Numbered from the stretch's first letter, positions 1-7,245 are shown. The stretch is 20,871 nucleotides of DNA from Oscillospiraceae bacterium (GCA_017400415.1 JAFPTE010000033.1:1-20871); one strand, 5' to 3'. The notes: generated by a model from the letters alone, not told the origin. Program-made: numbers and translations.

Positions 1-267
1 TACTACGATGCCAAGATCTATGAGTTCGATCCCTTCGCCAAGCTGGACCAGGACGGCGTGGGCAAGCTCATGAAGATGGCCGTCAAGCTGGGCAAGGCCG
101 AGAGACCCACCCTCCACTGCGGCATCTGCGGCGAGCACGGCGGCGACCCCAGCTCCGTGGAGTTCTGCCACGCCATCGGCCTGGACTATGTGTCCTGCTC
201 CCCCTTCCGTGTTCCCATCGCCCGTCTGGCTGCCGCTCAGGCTGCTATCAAGAACCCCAGAAACTAA
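1..267 (+). CDS. ppdK: Pyruvate phosphate dikinase, C-terminal fragment
   Basis: The last 88 residues of pyruvate phosphate dikinase, cut by the window start and open from base 1. The enzyme interconverts pyruvate, ATP and phosphate with PEP, AMP and pyrophosphate in the cytoplasm. The visible part is the end of the PEP/pyruvate-binding TIM barrel. It contains HCGICGEHGGDP, whose second Cys (codon 127-129) matches the catalytic acid/base Cys of clostridial PPDK (Cys831 in C. symbiosum), and then the highly conserved VSCSPFRVPIARLAAAQAA ending. The distance from that Cys to the stop is about what the family shows, so the C-terminus is complete. A strong terminator follows 11 bases after the stop. 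The GTG at 58 is an internal codon, not a start. Confidence 0.96.
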   Translation, partial: YYDAKIYEFDPFAKLDQDGVGKLMKMAVKLGKAERPTLHCGICGEHGGDPSSVEFCHAIGLDYVSCSPFRVPIARLAAAQAAIKNPRN

Positions 268-278
268 GCTTTTTATGC

Positions 279-318
279 CTGCCCCCGGCCCTTTCGGCCG
301 GGGGCAGATATTTTTTTT
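279..318 (+). terminator. Intrinsic terminator of ppdK
   Basis: A perfect 12-bp stem (CTGCCCCCGGCC at 279-290, GGCCGGGGGCAG at 296-307) with a 5-base loop, followed by a run of eight T at 311-318. It closes the ppdK unit and separates it from the ABC operon. Confidence 0.95.
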
Positions 319-427
319 GGAAATTTTTCAAAAAAGGTGTAACATTTCCGGACTTTGACTGTCTTTATATATAGGGGGATAAATTCGGGGGGCAGAGCAG
401 GATTTTACGGAAAGTTAATTGCACCCC

Positions 428-456
428 TTGACCGGGAAGCATTATTTTGCTATTAT
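428..456 (+). promoter_or_regulatory. Sigma-A promoter of the ABC export operon
   Basis: TTGACC (428-433), a 17-base spacer and TATTAT (451-456), with an extended -10 TG at 448-449. The expected transcript start near 463 lies downstream of the TTG codon at 419. This argues that the coding region starts at 488 and not at the longer in-frame TTG. Confidence 0.8.
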
Positions 457-487
457 GGACGTGGAAACACTTCCGGGAGGTGAGAGC

Positions 488-1795
488 TTGAAGGGACCGT
501 TTAAAATTCTGAAGGACGCAGTGCGGATGGTGGGCCGTACCCTGAAGACCTACGTGCTGCTCTCCGTGACCATTGTGCTTTCCTTCAGTCTGCTTCTGGG
601 GTATCTGGTCTATGCGGATTCGGCCTTTTACACCAAATATGCCTACACCATGAGCCTGGACAGCCGGGTGCTCTACGCCTACGGCCGCTCCGGCCTGAAC
701 CTGATGGGCTTCAAGGACCATCTGGAAAAGGTTCAGGGCACGGAGGTTTACTACCTGCGGACCCTGGGCACCAGCCTGAACCGGGTCCAGTACGCCCTGG
801 ACGACGGCACCAAGGTCCGGCTGCCCTATGTGACCCTGGCTGTTGTGCCGGCCCACGTTCCGGCCCTGGTTTTCCAGGCGGGCCGGGCGGCGGAGGTAAA
901 ATGGCTGGACGGCCGCCAGGCGGAGGACGTGCACCTGGCCGCCGGTGAGATGCTGCTGGATGCGGATATCTTTGAGGCCCTGAAGCTGGGGGAGAAGGAG
1001 GAGCCCACTCTCTTCCTGGATATGTCCACTTACAGTAGCAAGACCCGAACCTCCGCCAGCTACCGGCGGATGGTGAAGGTGGTGGGCACCGTAAAAATCA
1101 CCGGCCAGCGGGATTATTCTTATATTAAATACATGGGCTCCGACCGGGTACAGCTCACAAGGGAGCTTCTGGAGATAAACGGGAGCTACACGAACGGCTA
1201 CGCCGTCATGAGCCAGGAGGACCCGGAGCTGGTGGACTTCGCCCGGAACAGCTCCGTGCAGATAATGGTCCTCAGCGACAACCCCAAGCGGGCCCAGGAG
1301 GCCGCCAAGACCTTCAGCGTGACCCTTTGGGCCAACCTGGACACCCAGAACGACGCCATGGACCGGATGCAGCTGGAGGAGCGGACCAAGGCGGTCATCG
1401 CCATTGCCATCATGATACTCATGAGCATAAACCTTTACTCCAGCTTCACAAACGCCCTTTCGGAACGCCGCTTTGAAATCGGCGTAAAGCGGGCCATCGG
1501 CGCCTCCAGCTGGGCCATAGTCCGGCAGTTCCTTTACGAGGGGCTCATGGTCATGGCGGTGAACATACTGCTGTCCATCGGCCTTGTGGCGGACGTGGCC
1601 ATAATCTATAAGTTCATCTATCAGCAGATACCCGTTGATAAGTACGGCACCCTGCCGTTCTTCTACCTGCACCTGAGCAACTACTCCATCATGATGTTCA
1701 CCGGCTGCGCCCTGAGCCTGTCGGTGGCCTTCAGTCTCATCTTCGCCTACCGTTCCACCCAGGTGGAGATCGTGGAGTACCTGAAAGCGGAATAA
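488..1795 (+). CDS. FtsX/MacB-type ABC transporter permease
   Basis: A 435-residue inner-membrane permease of the MacB/FtsX type, expected to move substrate or transmit force together with the ATPase and fusion protein encoded downstream. One membrane helix lies at about 22-43. A large extracytoplasmic MacB-type domain fills about 45-295. Three C-terminal helices follow at about 301-322, 348-377 and 399-421. The motif ALSERRFEIGVKRAIGAS after the second helix is the typical FtsX signature (E-IGV-RAIGA). The start is TTG 488, with GGAGGTGA at 476-483. A longer in-frame frame begins at 419, but the promoter at 428-456 lies inside that extension. The substrate cannot be read from sequence; lipid, peptide or antibiotic export are all possible. 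Confidence 0.88.
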   Translation: MKGPFKILKDAVRMVGRTLKTYVLLSVTIVLSFSLLLGYLVYADSAFYTKYAYTMSLDSRVLYAYGRSGLNLMGFKDHLEKVQGTEVYYLRTLGTSLNRVQYALDDGTKVRLPYVTLAVVPAHVPALVFQAGRAAEVKWLDGRQAEDVHLAAGEMLLDADIFEALKLGEKEEPTLFLDMSTYSSKTRTSASYRRMVKVVGTVKITGQRDYSYIKYMGSDRVQLTRELLEINGSYTNGYAVMSQEDPELVDFARNSSVQIMVLSDNPKRAQEAAKTFSVTLWANLDTQNDAMDRMQLEERTKAVIAIAIMILMSINLYSSFTNALSERRFEIGVKRAIGASSWAIVRQFLYEGLMVMAVNILLSIGLVADVAIIYKFIYQQIPVDKYGTLPFFYLHLSNYSIMMFTGCALSLSVAFSLIFAYRSTQVEIVEYLKAE

Positions 1796-1805
1796 GGAGG
1801 ATATG

Positions 1806-2672
1806 ATGAAAGAAAAGATAATAAAAATCCTTACAAAGGTCCTTAAGGCGGTCCTGTGGCTGGTGATAATCGCCATCCTGCTGGCGCCTCTGTACTTTAT
1901 CATGCGGATAAGCGACCAGGAGGCCTCCCGCTTCACCGTCCAGGAGATACCCACCCTCCAGGAGACCAGCTACGGCCCCCCTCTGGCCACCTACCGCACC
2001 ACCATTGCGGAGAGCGTGGCCCTCTCCGGCGAGTTCGTCTCCGAGACCTATGCGGAAATGCCCCTGAGCTATGATAAGCCCAACCTTATCCACTGGTACG
2101 TCTCCAACAACGCCGAGATACATGAGGGCGACGTGCTGGGCACCTACCAGGGGGAGGAAATCGTCTCCACCCTGGACGGGGTCATCGTATCCATCTCCGC
2201 CTCCGCCAAGGATAATTCCTATATCCGGGTCCGGCTGCCGGAGCCCCTGCTGTTCAAAACGAACTGCACCACCACCGCCCTGGACAGCCTGAACCTGGCG
2301 GTAAAGCTCACCGTCAGCAATGAGGATGTGGAGATAGTCCGCACCAGCTTCCAGCGGAACGCCGACGGCACCATAACCACCCTCCTGCGGGTGCCCACCG
2401 CCAAGCGCCGCCTGGGGGAGAAGGCCAACATAACCGTTTACACGGGCCTCTCCCTGAAAAACGTGCTGGTCATAAACAAGGACTGCGTGTATAAGAAGAA
2501 CAACGGCAAATACTATATGCGTGAGGTCACCAAGGACGGCTATTACCTAAGGGAAGTGGAGGTCCAGATCGGCCGTGAGGGCTACAATAACGCCATCTGC
2601 GTCTCCGGCGTGGAGGAGGGCAGCTACTTCGACTCCGGCTACGGCTTCGTGATAGGGGGGAACCTGGAGTGA
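1806..2672 (+). CDS. Membrane-fusion (HlyD/MacA-like) subunit of ABC exporter
   Basis: A protein of 288 residues with one N-terminal membrane helix (about residues 12-35) and an extracytoplasmic remainder. The middle contains a biotinyl-lipoyl-like stretch (NNAEIHEGDVLGTYQGEEIVSTLDGVIVSI) typical of membrane-fusion proteins, written here only as the segment around residues 100-130. The C-terminal part (VLVINKDCVYKKNNGKYYM and following) resembles the membrane-proximal beta domain of MacA/RND-type adaptors. It is shorter than Gram-negative MacA (about 370) and lacks a long coiled coil, which fits a monoderm cell with no outer membrane to bridge. Two ATG codons lie at 1803 and 1806. AGGAGG at 1795-1800 leaves only 2 bases before 1803 but 5 before 1806, so 1806 is preferred. 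It overlaps the ATPase gene by four bases. Confidence 0.8.
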   Translation: MKEKIIKILTKVLKAVLWLVIIAILLAPLYFIMRISDQEASRFTVQEIPTLQETSYGPPLATYRTTIAESVALSGEFVSETYAEMPLSYDKPNLIHWYVSNNAEIHEGDVLGTYQGEEIVSTLDGVIVSISASAKDNSYIRVRLPEPLLFKTNCTTTALDSLNLAVKLTVSNEDVEIVRTSFQRNADGTITTLLRVPTAKRRLGEKANITVYTGLSLKNVLVINKDCVYKKNNGKYYMREVTKDGYYLREVEVQIGREGYNNAICVSGVEEGSYFDSGYGFVIGGNLE

Positions 2673-3325
2673 AGGAGCTGGACCTGAGACTCAGGCACCT
2701 GAAAAAGTCCTATACCCGTGAGGTACTGAAGGACGTGAACCTGCGGGTGGACAACTCCAGCTACGTGTGCATCGTGGGAAAGTCCGGCTCCGGCAAGTCC
2801 ACCATGCTGAATATCCTGGGCCTTGTGGAGGGCTATGACGCCGGGCAGTACTATTTTAACGGCACCCTCATAAAGAATTACGTGGATTATTCCCGGCTGC
2901 GGCTGGAGAATATCGGCTTTATCTTTCAGTCCTATAACCTGATACCCACCCTGAGCTGCAGGGAAAACATCATGCTGCCCACACTGTATAACCGCCACAA
3001 TAAGGTCCAGGACTTTGACGAGCTGGTGCAGATGCTGGACCTGGGGCCCCTGCTCTCCCAGCGGGTCACCACCCTGTCCGGCGGCGAAAAGCAGCGGGTG
3101 GCCATCGCCCGGGCCCTTATTCTGGATCCCTGCCTTATCCTGGCCGATGAGCCCACGGGAAACCTGGACCCGGTCAACCGGGAGATAATCTTCCGGCTCC
3201 TGAAAAGCGAGCATAAGAAGGGCCGGGGCATAATACTCATCACCCACGATGCGGACACCGCCGCCCAGGCCGAGACAAAGCTGACCCTGTACGACGGGGC
3301 CCTCTGGCGTGAGGTCTCCGCATAA
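2669..3325 (+). CDS. ABC transporter ATPase, MacB/LolD type
   Basis: A complete 218-residue ABC ATPase that powers the permease encoded two genes upstream. It has Walker A GKSGSGKST (37-45), Q-loop Gln87 in FIFQSYNLIP, signature LSGGEKQRVAIARAL (136-150), Walker B LILADEPTGNLD (156-167) and H-loop His193 in ITHD. EPTGNLD and the short length are typical of the MacB/LolD/FtsE group that pairs with FtsX-fold permeases. It starts at a GTG overlapping the upstream stop (GTGA, 2669-2672), indicating translational coupling. It is the last gene of its operon; a terminator begins 7 bases after the stop. Confidence 0.95.
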   Translation: MKELDLRLRHLKKSYTREVLKDVNLRVDNSSYVCIVGKSGSGKSTMLNILGLVEGYDAGQYYFNGTLIKNYVDYSRLRLENIGFIFQSYNLIPTLSCRENIMLPTLYNRHNKVQDFDELVQMLDLGPLLSQRVTTLSGGEKQRVAIARALILDPCLILADEPTGNLDPVNREIIFRLLKSEHKKGRGIILITHDADTAAQAETKLTLYDGALWREVSA

Positions 3326-3331
3326 ACCGAG

Positions 3332-3361
3332 AGCTCCGGAAGAATGCTTCCGGAGCTTTTT
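3332..3361 (+). terminator. Terminator of ABC export operon
   Basis: A perfect 11-bp stem (AGCTCCGGAAG 3332-3342, CTTCCGGAGCT 3347-3357) with a 4-base loop, followed by TTTTT ending at 3361. Confidence 0.92.
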
Positions 3362-3372
3362 GCTTCGGCCCG

Positions 3373-3400
3373 GTCTCCGCAGGAAAAAGCCTGCGGAGAC
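3373..3400. other. Second perfect hairpin between operons
   Basis: An 11-bp perfect inverted repeat, GTCTCCGCAGG (3373-3383) and CCTGCGGAGAC (3390-3400), with a 6-base loop. Only a weak T-rich tract follows. It lies 12 bases upstream of the -35 box of the sigma operon, so it may be a back-up terminator or a binding site. Its left arm repeats the 10-mer GGTCTCCGCA found at 3313-3322 at the end of the ATPase gene. Confidence 0.6.
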
Positions 3401-3411
3401 GCTTGTTTCTA

Positions 3412-3440
3412 TTGAAACATGTGGGAAATGCTGATATAAT
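3412..3440 (+). promoter_or_regulatory. Sigma-A promoter of sigma/anti-sigma/flavinylation operon
   Basis: TTGAAA (3412-3417), a 17-base spacer and perfect TATAAT (3435-3440), with an extended -10 TG at 3432-3433. It is a housekeeping-type promoter, so basal expression would not need the encoded sigma factor. No obvious second, ECF-style promoter was seen. Confidence 0.85.
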
Positions 3441-3472
3441 TATCCTGTATTTCTATGAAAGGGGGCTGCGTC

Positions 3473-3958
3473 ATGGCTCTCACCGGCGAACAGAGCGCCA
3501 GGATAGAAGAGATATATCTGAAAATGTACGCCCCCCTTATGGCCTACGCCGTAAACGCGCTGGGCAGACAGACCACGGCGGAGGAGGCGGTGCAGGATGT
3601 GTTCCGCATCGCCTGCACGAAGCCGGAGGTGCTTCTGACGAGCCCCAATCCGGAGGGGTGGCTGGTAAACAGCCTCAAGTACGTCGTCTTCAACATGCGC
3701 CGGGCCCAGGCGGCCATGGCCAGACTTGTGGAGGTCGGTCAGCGGCCGGAGGACCTGGATACGGAGGGACCGGCCGGGGACGACCTGGAGCTGAGGCTTA
3801 CGGTTGAAGAGAGCCTGAGCCCGGAGGAATTCAAGCTGGTCAGAATGGTGGCCGAGGGCTACAGCCTTCTGGAGGCGGCCCGGGAGCTGGATATCTCTCT
3901 GGCGGCGGCCAAGAAACGGCTGCAGCGCATCCGGGATAAGTTCCGGAAATTGCTTTGA
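3473..3958 (+). CDS. ECF-like RNA polymerase sigma factor
   Basis: A 161-residue sigma-70 family protein, small like ECF sigma factors. The region-2-like helices lie at about 10-50 (EIYLKMYAPLMAYAVNALG followed by TTAEEAVQDVFRIA). A region-4-like helix-turn-helix lies at about 113-161 (LSPEEFKLVRMVAEGYSLLEAARELDISLAAAKKRLQRIR, around residues 114-153). In that helix-turn-helix the usual VKSRL is replaced by AKKRL. The start is ATG 3473, with AAAGGGGG at 3458-3465. An in-frame ATG at 3455 contains that ribosome binding site and is rejected. The anti-sigma-like gene follows with its ribosome binding site directly behind the stop. It probably directs RNA polymerase to a small regulon when its membrane partner releases it. 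Confidence 0.85.
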   Translation: MALTGEQSARIEEIYLKMYAPLMAYAVNALGRQTTAEEAVQDVFRIACTKPEVLLTSPNPEGWLVNSLKYVVFNMRRAQAAMARLVEVGQRPEDLDTEGPAGDDLELRLTVEESLSPEEFKLVRMVAEGYSLLEAARELDISLAAAKKRLQRIRDKFRKLL

Positions 3959-3972
3959 TAGGAGGCTGTGCA

Positions 3973-4776
3973 GTGAACAGCATTACACCCTGGGACCGCA
4001 CACGGTTTGAAAAAAAGAGCAGCCGGGAGCTTTTGGAGCTCCTTCGCAGGGATTCCCAGGCGAATTCCCGGCAGGAGCTGGATGAGGAAGAGATTCTGTA
4101 TATTCTGGAGCTTCTCCGCAGCCGGGGTGACCTGCCCGAGACCGGGGACAGCAGGGAGGCCTGGAAGAGCTTCGTGAAAAACTACCTTCCCCAGGACGGT
4201 GACGGGGGCTCCATCTACGGCGACGAGGTGAAGCCCGGGCGGGAGCACCGCCGGGGCTGGGTCTTCCGGGCGGTGGTAGCCGCCGCCGCTGCGGTGATGG
4301 TGGCCATAGGCGGCGTAGCCTACGTTGCCGGCCAGGAGCCGGAGCTGAGCGTTCTGGACCTGGGCTCCCGGCTCATAATCGGCGTGGACCCGGAGAACAA
4401 GATCCCCCGCCCGCTGCCCAGGCAGCTGCGGGTCCTGTACCGTGCAAACCTTGCCCACGGCCTGCTGCCCTACTGGCTGCCGGAGGGGCTGGAGTTCACC
4501 GATTGCAAAAGAGATGAGGGGCACCTGGCCGTGACCCTGTCCGGCGGGGGTCACGAGCTGACCCTGGAGTACGTCACCCCGGCGGGAAAGCTGCCCTCCG
4601 GCCGGAGCTACACCGGCGCCCAGGGCAGGGAGTTTACCGTGACGGCCCTGGAGGAGGGCTACAGGGCCTCATGGACCGAGGGAGAGACTGCGGCAGTGCT
4701 GGAAACGAATCTGGACTATGAACAGCTTTTGGGGATTCTGGACTCTGTGGGGGTGGACAAATGCTCAAAAAAGTGA
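3973..4776 (+). CDS. Membrane anti-sigma factor with DUF4367-type outer domain
   Basis: A protein of 267 residues with an acidic, helical cytoplasmic part (1-95), one membrane helix (about 97-119, rich in A and V) and an extracytoplasmic domain (about 160-262). The outer domain has the DUF4367-like pattern LLPYWLPEGLEF, then a strand-rich core, then LLGILDSVG at the end. Position after a sigma gene, single-span topology and the outer sensor domain together suggest an anti-sigma factor. I see no classic zinc-binding HXXXCXXC anti-sigma motif, so the sigma-binding role is inferred. The start is GTG 3973 with AGGAGG at 3960-3965; the TTG at 3955 has none. The outer domain is clearly related to the next protein. 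The gene overlaps that one by 16 bases. Confidence 0.78.
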   Translation: MNSITPWDRTRFEKKSSRELLELLRRDSQANSRQELDEEEILYILELLRSRGDLPETGDSREAWKSFVKNYLPQDGDGGSIYGDEVKPGREHRRGWVFRAVVAAAAAVMVAIGGVAYVAGQEPELSVLDLGSRLIIGVDPENKIPRPLPRQLRVLYRANLAHGLLPYWLPEGLEFTDCKRDEGHLAVTLSGGGHELTLEYVTPAGKLPSGRSYTGAQGREFTVTALEEGYRASWTEGETAAVLETNLDYEQLLGILDSVGVDKCSKK

Positions 4777-5312
4777 TAGCCTGCCTTATGGTCACCGCTG
4801 CCCTGCTGGTCTGCCTGTTGACCCTGGCCCCCAGGGGGGTCCTGGCGGACGGATATGTGGACAAGCTGGTGAAGACCTATCTGCCCTCCGTCTGGCTGGA
4901 GAACACCGCTCCTGTGCCGGAGGCTCTGGAGCCCATGACCCTGGACCTTATCGACCGGGGCTTCAGCCTGGAGCTGCTGCCGGCCTACATCCCGGAGGGC
5001 TTTCAGGGGGAGAACTTCTTCGTCTCCGACGATAATGACAACGGCGTTTTCTGCAAGCTGGTCCGGGACAGGGAAAACGTGTTCATGGGCTATTCCACCA
5101 TGGACCCGGATGACGTGCGCATCGTGGCCAAGGATAAGGACTCGCCCCTGACCCAGTACAAGGCCCACGGCATGACCTTTTACATCTTCCAGTCCAAGGG
5201 CCGCCACTGCGCCTGTTGGGTGGAGGGGGAGAAGACCCTGAGCATTTCCACCAACCTGCCGGAGGATGAGTTCATGAAAATCGTGGACTCCATCGGCGTG
5301 AAAAAACGATAA
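4761..5312 (+). CDS. Secreted DUF4367-type protein, paralogue of anti-sigma outer domain
   Basis: A protein of 183 residues with an N-terminal signal peptide (about 1-29, ending GVLA before DG) and no further membrane helix or lipobox. The rest aligns by eye with the outer domain of the upstream anti-sigma protein: LLPAYIPEGF against LLPYWLPEGL, CWVEGEKTLSISTNL against SWTEGETAAVLETNL, and KIVDSIGVKK against GILDSVGVDK. It is therefore a free extracytoplasmic version of the same domain, probably produced by local duplication. It could bind the same ligand, compete with the anti-sigma protein or form a complex with it; none of this is shown by the sequence. It starts inside the upstream gene (ATG 4761, with GGGGGTGG upstream) and ends 20 bases before apbE. 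Confidence 0.82.
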   Translation: MLKKVIACLMVTAALLVCLLTLAPRGVLADGYVDKLVKTYLPSVWLENTAPVPEALEPMTLDLIDRGFSLELLPAYIPEGFQGENFFVSDDNDNGVFCKLVRDRENVFMGYSTMDPDDVRIVAKDKDSPLTQYKAHGMTFYIFQSKGRHCACWVEGEKTLSISTNLPEDEFMKIVDSIGVKKR

Positions 5313-5332
5313 AATAAGAGGAGGAGCCTGCC

Positions 5333-6334
5333 GTGAAAAAAGCAACAGCCATTATTGCGGCCCTGGGGCTCCTCCTTTCTCTTGCCGCCTGCGCCCCGGC
5401 GGAGCACACCCGTAGCTTTTTCGCCATGGATACCTATATGGAGCTCCGGGCCCAGGCGCCGGAGGAGGTGCTGGCCCGGACCGAGGAGCTTATCCGCTCC
5501 ATGGAGTCCCAGCTGAGCGTCACCCTGCCGGGGAGCGACATTTATTCTCTGAATGAGACCGGCTCCGCCCGGGTTTCGGACCGGACCCTGGCCCTGTGCC
5601 GCCGGGCCCTGGAAATCTGCGGCGAAACGGATGGGGCCCTGGATATAACGGTCTACCCGGCCCTGCGGGCCTGGGGCTTCACCACGGGCTCTTACCGTGT
5701 TCCCGGGCCGGAGGAGCTGGCGGCCCTGTCCCCCCTGGTGGACTATAAGTCCGTCGCCCTGGAGGGCGGCACCGTGACCCTGCCCCGGGGCGCCATGCTG
5801 GACCTGGGGGCCGTGGCCAAGGGGGCCGCCGGCGACGCTGCGGCGGAGCTACTCCGTCAGAGCGGGGTGAAGTCCGGCCTTGTGAATCTGGGCGGCTCCG
5901 TCACCTGCATCGGCTCAAAGCCCGATGGGTCCGACTGGCGTGTGGCGGTCCGGGACCCGGTGGGCCAGGGCTACGCCGCCGTTCTGTCCGTCTCCGACGT
6001 GTCCGTGGTGACCTCCGGCGGCTACGAGCGGTTTTTTGAGGAGGGCGGCATTACCTACTGGCACATTCTGGACCCGAAGACCCTGGCCCCTGCCCGGTCC
6101 GGGCTTATATCCGTCACCGTTGTGGGGCCCGACGCCACAAGGTGCGACGGCCTCTCCACGGCCCTTTTCGTCATGGGGGCTGAGAAGGCGGCGGAGTTCT
6201 GGCGCCGGAGCGGGGATTTTGAAATGCTCCTGATAACCCGGGAGGGGAAAATCATCATCACCCGGGCCCTGGCGGAGCGGGCGGAGTACCGCTCCGGCTA
6301 CGGGGAGGAGCTGGAGGTGCTGAGCCGTGACTAA
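5333..6334 (+). CDS. apbE: FAD:protein FMN transferase (ApbE), lipoprotein
   Basis: A complete 333-residue ApbE that transfers FMN from FAD to Thr/Ser of extracytoplasmic redox proteins such as Rnf/Nqr subunits and FMN-binding domain proteins. It is a lipoprotein: the signal sequence ends in the lipobox LAAC with Cys20. Family motifs seen are AMDTYM (31-36), DITVYPALRAWGF (104-116), LDLGAVAKGAAGD (156-168) with the Mg/FAD-binding region, NLGGSV (185-190), TSGGYERFF (227-235), HILDPKT (244-250) and VVGPDATRCDGLSTALFVMG (263-282). The start is GTG 5333 behind AGAGGAGG. Only 20 bases separate it from the secreted DUF4367-type gene and no terminator lies between, so it probably shares the sigma operon transcript. 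The nusG-II gene overlaps its end by 8 bases. Confidence 0.95.
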   Translation: MKKATAIIAALGLLLSLAACAPAEHTRSFFAMDTYMELRAQAPEEVLARTEELIRSMESQLSVTLPGSDIYSLNETGSARVSDRTLALCRRALEICGETDGALDITVYPALRAWGFTTGSYRVPGPEELAALSPLVDYKSVALEGGTVTLPRGAMLDLGAVAKGAAGDAAAELLRQSGVKSGLVNLGGSVTCIGSKPDGSDWRVAVRDPVGQGYAAVLSVSDVSVVTSGGYERFFEEGGITYWHILDPKTLAPARSGLISVTVVGPDATRCDGLSTALFVMGAEKAAEFWRRSGDFEMLLITREGKIIITRALAERAEYRSGYGEELEVLSRD

Positions 6335-6683
6335 GACGAAAGCCATAATAGCGGTATTTGCGGCCCTGTTGATAATCTCCGGCCTGGGCGCCCTGGCCGT
6401 GCGGAGCCTGCCCGGCGGAAACGTGGCCCGGGTGTACGTGGACGGGAAGCAGGTCCGGGAGATACCTCTGGACCGGGATTCGGAGACCGTGATCGAGACA
6501 GCCTGGGGCAGCAACACCATAACCGTCACGGCGGGCCAGCTCCGGGTGACGGAGGCGGACTGCCCGGACAAGGTCTGCATACGCACCGGCATCCTCCGGG
6601 GCGGGGTGCCCATAGTTTGCCTGCCCCACCGGCTCACGGTGACTCTGGGCGCCGGCGGCGATGCGGACGCCGCAGTGGGGTGA
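6327..6683 (+). CDS. NusG domain II-containing membrane-anchored protein
   Basis: A protein of 118 residues with one N-terminal membrane helix (about 5-26) and a small extracytoplasmic domain. The pattern is VYVDGKQVREIPLD (37-50), then CPDKVCIRTG (79-88) and PIVCLPHRLTV (95-105), which is typical of the NusG_II/DUF1312 family. These proteins often sit beside ApbE and Gx-type transporters in Firmicutes and have no known link to transcription despite the name. The cysteines at 79, 84 and 98 are conserved in the family as I know it and may form a disulphide or bind a cofactor. GTG 6327 overlaps the end of apbE, with GGAGG 9 bases upstream, indicating coupled translation. A role in flavinylation or redox assembly is inferred from context. 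Confidence 0.85.
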   Translation: MTKTKAIIAVFAALLIISGLGALAVRSLPGGNVARVYVDGKQVREIPLDRDSETVIETAWGSNTITVTAGQLRVTEADCPDKVCIRTGILRGGVPIVCLPHRLTVTLGAGGDADAAVG

Positions 6684-6687
6684 AGGC

Positions 6688-7191
6688 ATGAGTGCGAAAC
6701 GGCTTGCCCGCTGCGGTCTGCTCACCGCTGCGGCCCTGGTCCTCTATGTGGTGGAGCTCCACCTGCCGGACCTGACCCCAATCCCCGGGGTCAAGCTGGG
6801 CCTTGCCAACACGGTCACTCTGGCGGCCCTGTACCTGTGGGGCGCCGGGGACGGCGCTCTGGTCCTGGGGGCCCGTATCCTGCTGGGGGCCCTCTTCTCC
6901 TCAAACCCCGCAGCCCTAATCTATTCCGCCGTGGGCGGCGCCCTGTCCTACGGCGCCTGCTGCCTTACCCGGGGCTTTTTCGGCGAAAAAAACCTCTGGG
7001 CGGCGGGGGCTCTGGGCGGCCTTGTACACAACGCAGGGCAGCTGCTCTGCGCCGTTCTAATAACCGGAACTCCGTCTCTGTTGCTCTATGGGCCCGTTCT
7101 GGCCTTTTCCGGCCTGCTGGCCGGGGCCTTCACAGGGCTGATTGCCCAGTATACAGTAAAAACATTAAGTAAAAAGTCAAAAAAACCGTAA
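6688..7191 (+). CDS. Gx transporter family membrane protein (Hpre_diP_synt_I)
   Basis: A protein of 167 residues with about five membrane helices. It contains PGVKLGLANTVTLAALYLWG (33-52), GARILLGALFS (61-71) and GGLVHNAGQLLCA (110-122), which match the Gx transporter/'heptaprenyl diphosphate synthase component I' family. That older name is misleading: the protein is an integral membrane S-component-like transporter, not a synthase. In this context it may supply a flavin, quinone precursor or related small molecule for the ApbE system, which is an inference. I prefer ATG 6688, preceded by GGGGTGAAGG, over ATG 6661, which lies inside nusG-II and has only a poor ribosome binding site. No GC-rich terminator follows, only an AT palindrome at 7190-7203. 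Confidence 0.85.
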   Translation: MSAKRLARCGLLTAAALVLYVVELHLPDLTPIPGVKLGLANTVTLAALYLWGAGDGALVLGARILLGALFSSNPAALIYSAVGGALSYGACCLTRGFFGEKNLWAAGALGGLVHNAGQLLCAVLITGTPSLLLYGPVLAFSGLLAGAFTGLIAQYTVKTLSKKSKKP

Positions 7192-7207
7192 TTTTTAAAA
7201 ATTTCTA

Positions 7208-7236
7208 TTGACAATTTGACCTATACGTGATAATGT
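7208..7236 (+). promoter_or_regulatory. Promoter of blaI-like regulator
   Basis: Perfect TTGACA (7208-7213), then 17 bases to TAATGT (7231-7236), with extended -10 TG at 7228-7229. GATAAT at 7229-7234 with a 15-base spacer is an alternative -10. Confidence 0.7.
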
Positions 7237-7245
7237 ATCTATGGA

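Noticed and set aside
365..1954. A 529-codon open frame on the minus strand opposite the ABC permease
   Set aside because: It lies opposite a well-supported FtsX permease, has low-complexity His/Gly/Val/Leu content typical of the antisense of GC-rich codons, and lacks a ribosome binding site or family motif.
5313..5332. FMN riboswitch or internal promoter before apbE
   Set aside because: The 20-base gap holds only a ribosome binding site; no RFN element or -35/-10 pair fits.
6661..6687. Longer start of the Gx transporter at ATG 6661
   Set aside because: It lies inside the nusG-II gene with a poor ribosome binding site, and the added residues precede the family's usual start.
7190..7203. AT-only palindrome after the Gx transporter as a terminator
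   Set aside because: AATTTTTAAAAATT has no GC in the stem, so a stable terminator is unlikely; read-through into the BlaI-like gene is possible, but that gene has its own promoter.
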